A stretch of DNA of 64,000 nt from NCBI GenBank assembly GCA_963816855.1, contig CAWFMA010000040.1, forward strand, positions 11,319-75,318, read 5' to 3'. This document shows, piece by piece, positions 27,658-36,156 of this stretch (position 1 is its first letter; every line of letters starts with the position of its first letter). The notes under the pieces were generated by a model, which had not been told where the DNA came from, did no database searches, and saw only the letters and a list, made by a program, of their open reading frames with translations. The position numbers and the translations under genes are program-made. This DNA is from DASTFP01 sp963816855. Lineage in GTDB: Bacteria > Verrucomicrobiota > Verrucomicrobiia > Chthoniobacterales > Terrimicrobiaceae.

Positions 27658-29508
27658 TTATTTCTGCCCGACGCGCTGCGTGGCCTTTCGGATCGGCCCG
27701 GCGGCATTCGGATTTGCGTCTCCAGGCTTCCAATAGAACATTATCGCTATACCGAGACAGATTCCGAGCGAACCGATCCACTTCGGCAGCCAGCCTGGAT
27801 CGTAGAGCACTTGAAGCGTCGTCTCGTCAAGATCCCTCGGGTTCCATTCCGCTTGGGAGAACTTGTAGTTAAAACCTGTCAGGTTGGCTGTCGGGGTGCC
27901 TGGAAAGCCCGCCGGATGGTTCATCTTCGCAAAGCTGGTTTTGGTGGCGCCGGTTCTCGAATCGCGAAACTCGATGGTGGCAATAAAATTCGAAGGAGTA
28001 TCCGTCCCTTCATCGCGGGGCACCTCGAAATTCAGGAGCCGAAGCGAAAAAGGAAGCGGCTTCGCTTCGAGCCCATACCCCATCCGAACGATTTGAGAGC
28101 CGTCTGTCAGCGCGGTAATTTCTCCGGAGGCGACCCAGCGATCCTCGCCGCGACGACCATCCGGGCTTTCCAGGTGCGCACGGAATCCCGGGAGGCCTTG
28201 TTCGCCTTTGGACAGCGGCGGACCAGGTTTTATTTCATTCACGAGGCTGGCTTTGGGCAAGAATTGGACCAGTTGCGCCGTCCAATCCGCCCAGCCGAGA
28301 ACAAAAGTATCGCCTGGGGACGCCTTTCCGGAGGCAACGATTTGTCCGGTGCGCCAAAGCTGATAGGCCACGCCGCCGTCTTTTGGAGCAAGCTCGAGGC
28401 TTGGTTTCAGGTTGCCGGCCTGGCTTTCCGGGAGTTTCGAAATTCGGATCAGCGCCGCAGGGTTGTTCGGGCGATCCGACTTGCTTGCCGGCTTTCCGTT
28501 CCTCATCACGAAATCCGGCCAATAGCTCTCCACGACGACGACCGCGCCCGCCTCGGCTACCGGCTGATTCATGATCTCGTTGCGGAGGTAGGTCGCTCCG
28601 ACGCCGTCGGCCGAAAGGATACTGACTTTCGACCCCTCTTCGCTAAGCCTGACGGAAATGCCGGACGGCGTGCCCCGCGTTTCCGTGATCGGCGCATAGT
28701 TGGCGAATACCATTTGGGTCTCTGGCATCGAGGCGGCGGACTCCTGCGGAAGGTTCCGTCGAAAGACGATCCGCGCGAGGCCGAAAAAGTCCTTCTCGAC
28801 CGGCGCGTCTCCGATCAAAGCCAGGGAGATCTCGACCGTTTGGCCCGCCATCTTGCTGGAGAGCCTGAGCAGCGCGGAAGGGACGCCCTCGGTGCCCTCC
28901 GAGGGTACGAATCGCTGCTCCTGGACGAGGTTCGCGCTAAAATCATCGGCCACGACTCGCAGCTTTGTGCCGGGCACGTGGAATATTCGCGGTCGCCGGC
29001 CGCTGGGAGACGCCGTCTCCGCGTCAAAGGGCATCAGGTAAAGGGCCGAATCGGCCGGGCTTTCGAGTTGGACGATGCTTTTTCCCGTCGTCACGCGACT
29101 AATTGGAGGAGCATTTTTCCGGAGGGTGACGTTTCCTTCAAAACCCGTCTGCATCCCGATCATCGCGCCGATGAGCAGCGTGATAATTCCGTAATGGGTG
29201 ACTACGAAACCAATGTGCTTTTTCTGCCATGGCCATCGGGTGAGCGTGACGGCGAAAAGGTTTACGCAAAGGACGCCAAGCCAGATCTGAAACCAGGGGG
29301 CTTTGTAAATATAGGCCTGAGCGATTCTGGAGTTGAAGTTTGACTCGGTGAAAGTCGCGATGGCGCAGGCGAGGCCGATCGTTGCCAGGAGGATGAGCGC
29401 GAGCTGCAGCGAACCGAGCCAATGAATGATGCGCCAAGCCGTCGAGCGCTTTCGCCGTTCGGCAATCATCCGGCTGCGGGCCGGCGCGGAGGCCACTGTA
29501 ACGCTCAT
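27658..29508 (-). CDS. ResB-like cytochrome c biogenesis protein
   Basis: A 616-residue protein with the ResB/Ccs1 layout: three N-terminal membrane helices (WLGSLQLALILLATIGLA, PWFQIWLGVLCVNLFAVTL, HIGFVVTHYGIITLLIGAMI), a large periplasmic domain of about 400 residues and one C-terminal helix (IGSLGICLGIAIMFYW). System II cytochrome c maturation needs ResB with a CcsA/ResC haem handler; no ResC gene is adjacent. ATG at 29508 is chosen because the upstream extension is polar and overlaps the divergent promoter region. The dihaem cytochrome c at 58798 would be one client. Confidence 0.85.
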   Translation of the reverse strand: MSVTVASAPARSRMIAERRKRSTAWRIIHWLGSLQLALILLATIGLACAIATFTESNFNSRIAQAYIYKAPWFQIWLGVLCVNLFAVTLTRWPWQKKHIGFVVTHYGIITLLIGAMIGMQTGFEGNVTLRKNAPPISRVTTGKSIVQLESPADSALYLMPFDAETASPSGRRPRIFHVPGTKLRVVADDFSANLVQEQRFVPSEGTEGVPSALLRLSSKMAGQTVEISLALIGDAPVEKDFFGLARIVFRRNLPQESAASMPETQMVFANYAPITETRGTPSGISVRLSEEGSKVSILSADGVGATYLRNEIMNQPVAEAGAVVVVESYWPDFVMRNGKPASKSDRPNNPAALIRISKLPESQAGNLKPSLELAPKDGGVAYQLWRTGQIVASGKASPGDTFVLGWADWTAQLVQFLPKASLVNEIKPGPPLSKGEQGLPGFRAHLESPDGRRGEDRWVASGEITALTDGSQIVRMGYGLEAKPLPFSLRLLNFEVPRDEGTDTPSNFIATIEFRDSRTGATKTSFAKMNHPAGFPGTPTANLTGFNYKFSQAEWNPRDLDETTLQVLYDPGWLPKWIGSLGICLGIAIMFYWKPGDANPNAAGPIRKATQRVGQK

Positions 29509-29611
29509 GGACAAACCGAAAGAAGCTGGTACATTCCGCACAAAGGGTATTTCTTTGCCGGCGTATTTCAACCATTTGGCGGCGACTATTCTGCAGGCTA
29601 GCTTTTAACCG

Positions 29612-30967
29612 ATGAGGAAACGGCGCGGCGTATTCTGGATCGCTTCGGCCATCGGTCTCCTTCTGGTCGCCATCGCTGCCGTGGGCCTTTCGGTCTGGTG
29701 GGGCCGGTTCCTGCGGAGCGACGCTTTTCGGAACTTGATTTCGGCCAAGACGGGAGAGGCCCTGGGTGCGGCCGTGGTCTACGGTCCGCTGCGTTGGACC
29801 GGTTCGTCGATCTTCAGCGATTCTGTGCAGGCCAGTGGCCTGCCGGGGCGCGTGATCGAGAATTTGCGAGCCGATCAAGTGCGCGCCGATATAAACTGGC
29901 GCGCGATTTTTCACGGGGCCTGGCGGGTTGAGAGCATCCAAGCGGTGAGCTTGGAGGCAACGTTTCGTCCTGGCTCCAATGCGCCGGCTGCCGGACCGGG
30001 TGCCCCCGCGCTACCGCGTCACGGGATCGCCTCGTTGCTTCCGACGCGTTTCGAAGTCGGGCAGGTGGATGTCGCGCAAGCTCACCTGCTTTTCCGAAGC
30101 GCCGAGGAGATTGAAATCGCCTCTTTGCGAAACTCGTCCCTGCAACTTCGTCCTGACGGCGCCGGCTGGAGAATCGATGGGTCGGGCGGTTCATTGGCAA
30201 TTTCAAAAGCCCCGGCTCTGGACGTAGTGACCTTTCGTTCGAGGGTTCAAGGCGACGTCTTCTTCCTCACCGACGCGCAGTTCCGCCTTGGCGATACGGG
30301 CAGGATTTCAGCCTCCGGCGAGTTTTCGAAAGACTCCAAGCTGCGGGTGGAGTGGAGTCAGGTGGACGTGGTCCCGTTTCTCGATCCGACCTGGCGATCG
30401 CGACTCTCGGGAAAATGGGGCGGCACCGCGTTCCTCGAGTGGCCGGAAAGCGGAATTACCACGGGAAAAGCGACGGGAGCGTTCCGACTCACTGACGGAC
30501 TTGCGGAGAATATAGAGCTTCTCGACCGGGTCGCGGCGTTTACCGGTGCGCCTCAGTTTCGGCGAATGTCCCTTCAGGAGCTATCGGGCAACTATGAATG
30601 GACAAAAGGTTCCCTTCAGATTACCAACCTCGTCGCCGAGTCCAAGGGTCTCCTGCGCCTGGAAGGAAGTTGCGTCATCACCGATGCCGGAGGGATCACC
30701 GGAGCCCTGCGTGTGGGAGTAACTCCCCAGACCTTGCAATGGATCCCAGGTTCCAGAGAGCGCGTCTTTACGGTCGCCCAAAACGGCTACGTCTGGACGG
30801 ACGTCAAGATCAGCGGCTCCTTGAAGGACTTGCGCGAGGATCTCACTCCCCGTCTTGTGGCGGCTATGCAGGACGAGACGATCCATCAAGGCACGAAAAT
30901 CATCCGGGAACTTCCCAACGCGGCTCGAGAGGGCGCGCAAGGCGCACTGGATGCCTGGTTTCGGTAG
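29612..30967 (+). CDS. AsmA-like envelope protein
   Basis: A 451-residue protein with one N-terminal membrane anchor (FWIASAIGLLLVAIAAVGLS) and a long periplasmic region of beta-rich repeats. Short motifs such as IENLRADQVRADINWRAIF and FRMSLQELSGNYEW-like blocks, plus repeated segments of the type LRLEGSCVITDAGGITGALRV, resemble the AsmA/TamB/YhdP superfamily of lipid-transport or assembly proteins. The order of ligand-binding grooves cannot be judged. It is divergently transcribed from the ResB gene, with 103 bases between starts. Function is inferred only from fold type. Confidence 0.6.
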   Translation: MRKRRGVFWIASAIGLLLVAIAAVGLSVWWGRFLRSDAFRNLISAKTGEALGAAVVYGPLRWTGSSIFSDSVQASGLPGRVIENLRADQVRADINWRAIFHGAWRVESIQAVSLEATFRPGSNAPAAGPGAPALPRHGIASLLPTRFEVGQVDVAQAHLLFRSAEEIEIASLRNSSLQLRPDGAGWRIDGSGGSLAISKAPALDVVTFRSRVQGDVFFLTDAQFRLGDTGRISASGEFSKDSKLRVEWSQVDVVPFLDPTWRSRLSGKWGGTAFLEWPESGITTGKATGAFRLTDGLAENIELLDRVAAFTGAPQFRRMSLQELSGNYEWTKGSLQITNLVAESKGLLRLEGSCVITDAGGITGALRVGVTPQTLQWIPGSRERVFTVAQNGYVWTDVKISGSLKDLREDLTPRLVAAMQDETIHQGTKIIRELPNAAREGAQGALDAWFR

Positions 30968-31038
30968 GTAAACTTCGCCTCCTCGGCCCTTCGAAGAACA
31001 TCGGTTCGCGGTTTTTTGTCCGCATACTGAAGGACTTC

Positions 31039-31087
31039 GGAACGTATCAAATAGAAAGCTTGAGAACGTTCCAGTATAAGCTACAAT
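31039..31087 (+). promoter_or_regulatory. Sigma-70-like promoter with overlapping inverted repeat
   Basis: A -35-like TTGAGA (31060-31065), 16-base spacer and TACAAT (31082-31087) lie 65 bases before the first gene of the unknown pair. A perfect inverted repeat, GGAACGT at 31039-31045 and ACGTTCC at 31066-31072, brackets the -35 box and could be an operator. Confidence 0.5.
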
Positions 31088-31151
31088 CGCGGCACTTGCC
31101 AAACCCCCCCGAGAAAATGTTGGCACGTGTAATGCTCAACCGTAAGTCCCG

Positions 31152-31847
31152 ATGATCCACGCGAATTGTCGGATGCGCCTAACAGCTGATGACTTTGCCT
31201 TTGTGGTAGGAGTGCTCTCGCGCAGCGAATCGGATCACGTCTCGCTGGTAAAGTTGCTCACGGACGAAGATACGCGGGACGCAATCCTCGATCACGAAAT
31301 GCTCGCGAAGACAATTCTGGAGTCGCCCCAGAGGCACCCGATTTCTCCGCACCTATTATTCTATGTTCTGTGTCGGAAGGTCCTCCGAGACACGCACGTG
31401 AAGAGCCGCGAGTCGGCGGACTTTGTGGCGTCGGTGCTGGAAGGTTTCATGAGAACGGCGAGAATGCAGCCTTCAGAGCAAACCGGCATCAGGGGCACGC
31501 AGTATCTCTCGGACATTATGAATGCGATGAATAACGCGGGGACGAGGGAGGCTTTTCTGCTTCGTTCGCATGCGGCGAACTATGCGTTGTTCATCAGTGG
31601 AATTTTTGCGGACAACGTGGAGATGCGCACGCGTCAACGCGGCGCGCCTGATCTGTCGTTCTACGAAGCTGTCGGCCAGATGAATTACCGGGCTGCATCC
31701 GAGTATCGGGAAGCCAAAAAGTTCAGGCTGCAAACAATTTACGAAGAACTGGCGAGCGGCTTTCGCGAAGTTCGTCTTGCTCTGAACGATCTGGCTAGCC
31801 GGCTCCTGCACCTGGATACACCTACGGCGCCGATCATCGCGTCATGA
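31152..31847 (+). CDS. Unknown protein, first gene of an ATGA-coupled pair
   Basis: A 231-residue protein of unknown family. It looks soluble and mostly alpha-helical: FAFVVGVLSRSESDHVSLVK, HLLFYVLCRKVLRD and ESADFVASVLEGFMRT are amphipathic helices. No signal peptide, nucleotide-binding loop or metal motif is seen. The stop codon overlaps the start of the next gene in an ATGA, implying coupled translation and probably a physical complex. A second start, MRLTADDF at 31173, is possible. A good promoter lies upstream. Confidence 0.72.
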   Translation: MIHANCRMRLTADDFAFVVGVLSRSESDHVSLVKLLTDEDTRDAILDHEMLAKTILESPQRHPISPHLLFYVLCRKVLRDTHVKSRESADFVASVLEGFMRTARMQPSEQTGIRGTQYLSDIMNAMNNAGTREAFLLRSHAANYALFISGIFADNVEMRTRQRGAPDLSFYEAVGQMNYRAASEYREAKKFRLQTIYEELASGFREVRLALNDLASRLLHLDTPTAPIIAS

Positions 31848-32548
31848 GCACGCTGTTCAGCGAGATCCAGCGGCTATTCGAGAGAACTTACGCGAGCGTG
31901 GGCGTGAATCTTGAGGAGTGTCTCATCGACCGCCGGCGGTGTTCGCAGCTCGCCGCCCTCGCCGGGGCGCAGGCCGCCGAGTTGAGCATGCTGGCGCGGA
32001 CTTTTCTTCGAGCGGCGGACGGGCGCCTGCGCGTCGGCATTTACTATTCCAGCTGGCTGATCGAACAATTGGAGAAGCACGATCCGCGTTCCGGTTTGAG
32101 CAACGCAAATATCAACGCGCTGATACCCTTTGTCGAAGAAATCAATCACGCTCTACACGCCGCTCTCCAATTCCAACGTGGGGAAGCGCCTAAGCGCGAC
32201 GAAGATTACGCGCGGAATCTCGAACTCCAAGCGCAGGTCGACACCTACCTTGTGCTGCTGCTCTTTGTCGCCTTCTTCCGGAAGCCGGGGAAGATTACCC
32301 GGGAGGACCGCAGGTGGCTCCGCTATCACATGTTTGAATCGCAACAGGGACGCTCATTTCGCGACAGGACGGTTGCTGCCCGTTACGCGGAAACGACGCT
32401 GCTCGCGAAATCGTACACCAGATATTTGGAAAGCCTTTCCACCTCTCGTCGGGCGCAGGAAATACGCATCTTTCACGCGCTCGAATACGATCGGAAGCGC
32501 GTTCGGATTCTGGCCCTCAGGAAAGGGAAGAGAGATCGTGATGGCTGA
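31844..32548 (+). CDS. Unknown protein, second gene of an ATGA-coupled pair
   Basis: A 234-residue protein of unknown family, predicted all-helical, with one hydrophobic stretch (VDTYLVLLLFVAFF, about residue 140) that is more likely a buried helix than a membrane anchor, and a strongly basic C-terminus (RKRVRILALRKGKRDRD) that could bind nucleic acid or a membrane. CLIDRRRCSQLAALAGAQAA near residue 25 is a possible structural core. Nothing enzymatic is recognised. It is coupled to the preceding gene and followed after 86 bases by an ArsC/Spx-like gene, so three genes may form one transcript. Confidence 0.72.
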   Translation: MSTLFSEIQRLFERTYASVGVNLEECLIDRRRCSQLAALAGAQAAELSMLARTFLRAADGRLRVGIYYSSWLIEQLEKHDPRSGLSNANINALIPFVEEINHALHAALQFQRGEAPKRDEDYARNLELQAQVDTYLVLLLFVAFFRKPGKITREDRRWLRYHMFESQQGRSFRDRTVAARYAETTLLAKSYTRYLESLSTSRRAQEIRIFHALEYDRKRVRILALRKGKRDRDG

Positions 32549-32634
32549 CGCGTCGAGGGAGCGCGTGGCGCCAACGGTGCCGTCGTCCGCTGCCTGATTG
32601 GCCGGCGGCGCTTGATCTTCGGGAGGTTCGTACG

Positions 32635-32982
32635 ATCCTGAAGGTCTACACGTATCGCCAATGCGACGCCTGCCGGAAGGCGCTGAAGTTCCTCCGCGAC
32701 CGCGAAATCGCCTCCCGGGAGATTCCCATCCGGGACACGCCGCCGTCGCGGCCGGAACTCAAAGCGCTCGCCGCGCGCGGAAGCCTTCGAAGCCTTTTCA
32801 ACACGTCCGGCGCACACTACCGGAAGCTCGGCCTGGCCGGAAAGCTCTCAAAAATGTCTCCGGAGGAAGCCTTCGCGCTTCTTGCGGAGAATGGAAATCT
32901 CGTCAAGTGCCCCTATGTCAGCGGTGACGGCATAAACTTTACGGGCTTTGACGAGACGGAGTGGAAGGCGGCGTTTGCGTAG
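32635..32982 (+). CDS. ArsC/Spx/MgsR family thioredoxin-fold protein, non-canonical start
   Basis: The frame encodes about 115 residues: LKVYTYRQCDACRKALKFL with the redox CxxC motif, a helical insert SLRSLFNTSGAHYRKLGL typical of ArsC-like proteins, and NLVKCPYVSGDGINFTGFDE at the end. Family members are arsenate reductases or Spx-type RNA-polymerase-binding redox regulators. No ATG, GTG or TTG precedes the conserved N-terminus in this frame. GGGAGG at 32621-32626 lies eight bases before ATC at 32635, so initiation at ATC, or at CTG three bases later, is likely. The 3' end overlaps the convergent glycosylase gene by 44 bases. Confidence 0.8.
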   Translation: MLKVYTYRQCDACRKALKFLRDREIASREIPIRDTPPSRPELKALAARGSLRSLFNTSGAHYRKLGLAGKLSKMSPEEAFALLAENGNLVKCPYVSGDGINFTGFDETEWKAAFA

Positions 32983-33580
32983 AAACGCAATTCCGGACGG
33001 CTGGGTGGCTGGCGAGCAGACGCAAGGACTCGTCAAGCAAGTTTTTTCCAGGTTCCGTGCGATGCCAGGTCGATGCGCCGGATGGATGCGGAAGAGGAAT
33101 CACATCCTGCCATCCTCCGTTGTATTGGAGTTTCCACTGCCTGCCGACGACGGTCGAAAGGCTCTCGAACGCGAGGAATTGGGAGATTGCGAGCCTGCCC
33201 ACAGGGAGAACGAGGAGCGGCTGAAGAAGTTGAAATTCCCGTTTGAGCCAGTAGGAGCATCTGGCAACTTCATCGTTGCTCGGCACTCGGTCTCCCCCAT
33301 TTGGGTTTTTGCCCGGGAAGCACCGGCATACCGCCGAGAAATATATCCTGTCCCGAGTCTGCTCCTCGTCCCACCCGAGCGCCCGCTCGATCCAGCGGAA
33401 AAGCGTCTTTCCGGCGGTCCATGCGAAGGGACGGCCTAGTTGCGGTTCCTTGATGCCTGGAGCCTGTCCGACGAGGATGATTCGCCCGGGGACCGGTCTG
33501 CCAGTGACCACCGGCTTCTGCATCGAAGGGCATCTTTCGCAGCGACTCAAAAGGCGGAGGTGGGCCTCGAGATCGCTCAC
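32939..33580 (-). CDS. Uracil-DNA glycosylase family protein
   Basis: A 213-residue protein of the uracil-DNA glycosylase superfamily with a likely 4Fe-4S cluster: CERC at residues 14-17, CRC at 85-87 and Cys108. The active-site motif is VGQAPGIKEPQLGRPFAW and the C-terminal motif PLPHPSGAST supplies the catalytic-loop histidine. This is closest to family 4-like enzymes, though Gln replaces the usual Glu in GEAPG. It would remove deaminated bases from DNA. Its start overlaps the DUF4112 stop (ATGA), and its Ser/Pro-rich tail overlaps the convergent ArsC-like gene. Confidence 0.85.
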   Translation of the reverse strand: MSDLEAHLRLLSRCERCPSMQKPVVTGRPVPGRIILVGQAPGIKEPQLGRPFAWTAGKTLFRWIERALGWDEEQTRDRIYFSAVCRCFPGKNPNGGDRVPSNDEVARCSYWLKREFQLLQPLLVLPVGRLAISQFLAFESLSTVVGRQWKLQYNGGWQDVIPLPHPSGASTWHRTEPGKNLLDESLRLLASHPAVRNCVSTQTPPSTPSRQSP

Positions 33581-34089
33581 GTCCAGCCAAAGAGGAGGGA
33601 TGCCATCCTGTAGGCCATGTAGCCGATCGCGAAGGCCATGACCACGGCGACCGCCAAAACGAACGCCAGGAGCGTGATCAGAAACACCCAGTCGGTGAAA
33701 GTTGACACGCGAGTTCCGCTGGAGTGGTGCTGGAGGAGGCGATAGTTCAAACGGTTTGATTTGAACCAGGCTGAAAACAGGTCTCCTACGCCCGGAAGCG
33801 CTCCGACGATGGAGTTGATAAGGATGTTGAACGCCATCCGGACCAGGACCACGCGAGGGACTCCCGCGCGAAGCGCTTGAACGAGAATCAAGGAGGAAAA
33901 GGCCGCCGTCGAGGTATCGCCGAGTCCCGGGATCAATCCGATGATCGGGTCGAGCCCCACGCGATATTTCGTCCCGGGGATCGGAATGAGGTCGTCAAGA
34001 ATAAAGGCGAGAAGGCGCGCGAATTCGTCATTCGAACTCGCGGCAGGTGGCACAAGTTCCATCTCAATTTCCCGAACCTTCTCCTTCAC
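33577..34089 (-). CDS. DUF4112 membrane protein
   Basis: A 170-residue protein with the DUF4112 core: FILDDLIPIPGTKYRVGLDP, IIGLIPGLGDTSTAAFSSL, and NILINSIVGALPGVGDLFSA, repeating a Pro-Gly loop between short hydrophobic helices, and a C-terminal helix pair (VFLITLLAFVLAVAVVMAFA). It is a predicted inner-membrane protein of unknown function. It is translationally coupled to the downstream uracil-DNA glycosylase gene by a four-base overlap; no functional link between the two families is known to me. Confidence 0.9.
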   Translation of the reverse strand: MKEKVREIEMELVPPAASSNDEFARLLAFILDDLIPIPGTKYRVGLDPIIGLIPGLGDTSTAAFSSLILVQALRAGVPRVVLVRMAFNILINSIVGALPGVGDLFSAWFKSNRLNYRLLQHHSSGTRVSTFTDWVFLITLLAFVLAVAVVMAFAIGYMAYRMASLLFGWT

Positions 34090-34172
34090 GAGCCAATTGA
34101 TCCCATGGTGGCGCCACCTGCAAGAGACTTTGCTCCTTTTCCATCGGCAGCCTTCGCGCTAGAGGTGAAGCA

Positions 34173-34791
34173 GTGAAGAGGATTTGCTCGTTGCTGGTCT
34201 TGATTGTTCTTGCAGCTTGTTCAGCGCCTTCGCCCGCCCCCCAAATGCGCTATTTAAGTGATAGTTACGCCACGTTGTACCTGGGTCGCCGACGGCACGG
34301 TCACGACCAGGCAAACCCAGGCTGCCAAGCCGCAGGATCAAGGGTTTTGGCGGGGAGACGGCGTCTCCGGCGCGCCATCGATCGCTATAGACATCGGAAG
34401 GCAGGAGGCATTTTTTTACAAGAGCGGCCAACTGGTGGGAATGTCCCCGATTTCTACCGGACGGGAGGGATATCGAACTCCGACCGGAAATTTCAGCATC
34501 ATTCAGAAGGAGAAAGATCACCTTTCAACGCTCTATGGCGACTATGTGGACTCTTCAGGAAACGTCGTCGTGCGAAACGTGGGTGTCGAAGAGGACCCGA
34601 GACCTCCGGGAACGTCTTTTCGCGGGGCGCCAATGCCGTATTTCATGAGGATCTACGGTGGAGTGGGAATGCACGCCGGATATCTCCCAGGGGTGCCGGA
34701 CTCGCACGGGTGCATCCGCTTGCCCCGCCATATGGCTGAAATATTCTACGCCAACGCGCCTTCGGGAACGCCGGTCAGGGTTATTCATTAG
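34173..34791 (+). pseudogene. L,D-transpeptidase lipoprotein (frameshifted near the N-terminus)
   Basis: The first frame begins MKRICSLLVLIVLAACSAP, a textbook lipoprotein signal, but shifts after about 35 codons. From about 34283 the +1 frame gives a YkuD catalytic domain: SIAIDIGRQEAFFYKSG, SPISTGREGYRTPTGNF, and MHAGYLPGVPDSHGCIRLP with the catalytic Cys. Removing one G from the GGG at 34286-34288 restores a continuous protein (YLVADGTVTTRQ). It would crosslink peptidoglycan or attach lipoprotein. An internal GTG/ATG start at 34258 would lose the lipid anchor. The TAG stop is part of a transposon-like end, and a group II intron begins 11 bases later. Confidence 0.8.
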
Positions 34792-34802
34792 AGACTGTTG
34801 AA
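34789..34802 (+). repeat. Partial terminal inverted repeat of the TA-target element, interrupted by an intron
   Basis: TAGAGACTGTTGAA matches the outer end of the two full elements at 40992 and 52088, except for one missing G. It supplies the L,D-transpeptidase stop codon. The group II intron starts at the next base. No opposite end was found downstream. Confidence 0.55.
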
Positions 34803-35563
34803 GTGCGCCAGTGAGAAAGGCGCAGGACTCCAGTGGAGTTGGAAAGAAAACCCACCCGGAAAATTCGCCTCAGCCGGTAGCAGTCGGGGTGGGCGAGGAG
34901 GCGATGAGCCTCGATGCAAAAGGCTCCTTTGAAGCGAGTCAGCAGGCGAGCAGGCCGTAAGATGAATGAACACCGAGTAGGTCTCGAAAATCATGTCATG
35001 CGAACGCTGACCGGCTTCGACACAGGAAAGCTGCCATCGCGCCGGAAGAGAGCGAAGAGGAGCGCTGCGCGAGTTCGCCGGAGCATTGGTAGGGAATGTT
35101 TGCGGAAGGAAACCTGTGACAACAGGGAAAGTCCCGTGCGGAGGAACGGCAGAGGCCGGACCACCCGGAGGCCCACGAGGGAGAGACCGGGCTGCACGGG
35201 ATGGCGGAGAGGCCCGGATTAGGGGAGCAGCCGACTAACCCTGGAGGAGGGAAGGGGCCTTGGTTCAAGGCCGATGCAGGAAGAAGCGAAGGCAAGGAGG
35301 TTGGCGTGAGCCTAAGAACTCAGGGAAGGGTTCGGGTCTAATCGTGGAATCTCGAGTGCCGACGGCACATAGAGGCCTCTGACGAGGCCGAAGCCTCTAG
35401 CCAGGTTCCTGGCGGCTAAGCTGAGGCTTCCTGCCTCGCACTTGGCTCGGACGGTGCCTAAAACTTGAAGGGACTGAAATCTTCATCGAGTGTGGAATAG
35501 TGCGCTAGACCTCGAGCGCCGGTCATCTTTGGAATCAACGGAGCGAAGAAGGAATCGACCTTG

Positions 35564-35833
35564 TCACCGAGCAAACGGAAGCTTGCCACCAAAGCAACGA
35601 GAACCCCGCCCAAACGAGTATGTCACTCCAAGGGCGACCACCATTTCAATAGTCCCTGCTTGCCGCCCTGCATTGCCAAGGAAGCCTGCACTGCCTACTG
35701 TGCACGTGATGACGGGCAGCCGATAGGTTTCGGTGCCGCTCGCACCCTGCATCAGCGTATCGGACTCCAGCAACTGCGTTGAAGCCAGACTTTGCGCCGC
35801 CAGTGTCGTCACTGTGAACATTATCATCGCCAA
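35564..35833 (-). CDS. Small secreted protein candidate inside the intron
   Basis: A frame antisense to the intron encoding about 85 residues with a hydrophobic N-terminus (MIMFTVTTLAAQSLASTQ) that could be a signal peptide, followed by YRLPVITCTVGSAGFLGNAG and VVALGVTYSFG, which has the look of a short outer-membrane beta hairpin. The start (TTG 35833 or ATG 35827) is uncertain and the upstream frame stays open. Its 3' end reaches the point where intron-like RNA sequence fades, so it belongs to the inserted segment. No family is recognised. Confidence 0.3.
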   Translation of the reverse strand: MAMIMFTVTTLAAQSLASTQLLESDTLMQGASGTETYRLPVITCTVGSAGFLGNAGRQAGTIEMVVALGVTYSFGRGSRCFGGKLPFAR

Positions 35834-36156
35834 AGCGACCAGCAGGTGTCTGCGAGTCTGGCGGACCGCTCGACGCAGATTTCTTCGATAGGAGTTGTCC
35901 GTTCACAATGAACCGGGTGCGGAAGGCTAGGGATTTTCCCAATCGGAATTTGTGCCTTACGTGAGGAGTGGCTGTTCTCGCGTTCACTGGCGCTGTAGGA
36001 TCGTTCGGAGGCGGCCGCGTGCCGTTCAACCGGAAAAGTCATGGTTGACTTCTCGCCCGTTTTAGTCACTTTGCGCCAAAGGAGAGCACGCTTTCAGTTT
36101 AAAACTTCGGGCCCAACTTTGCGAAGGGCCAAAAGCAATTTCCCGCCAACTACCAC

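Noticed and set aside
24422..29343. Plus-strand frames of 496, 359 and 510 codons
   Set aside because: Antisense to the dhaM fusion, dhaK and ResB genes; none has domains or plausible start signals.
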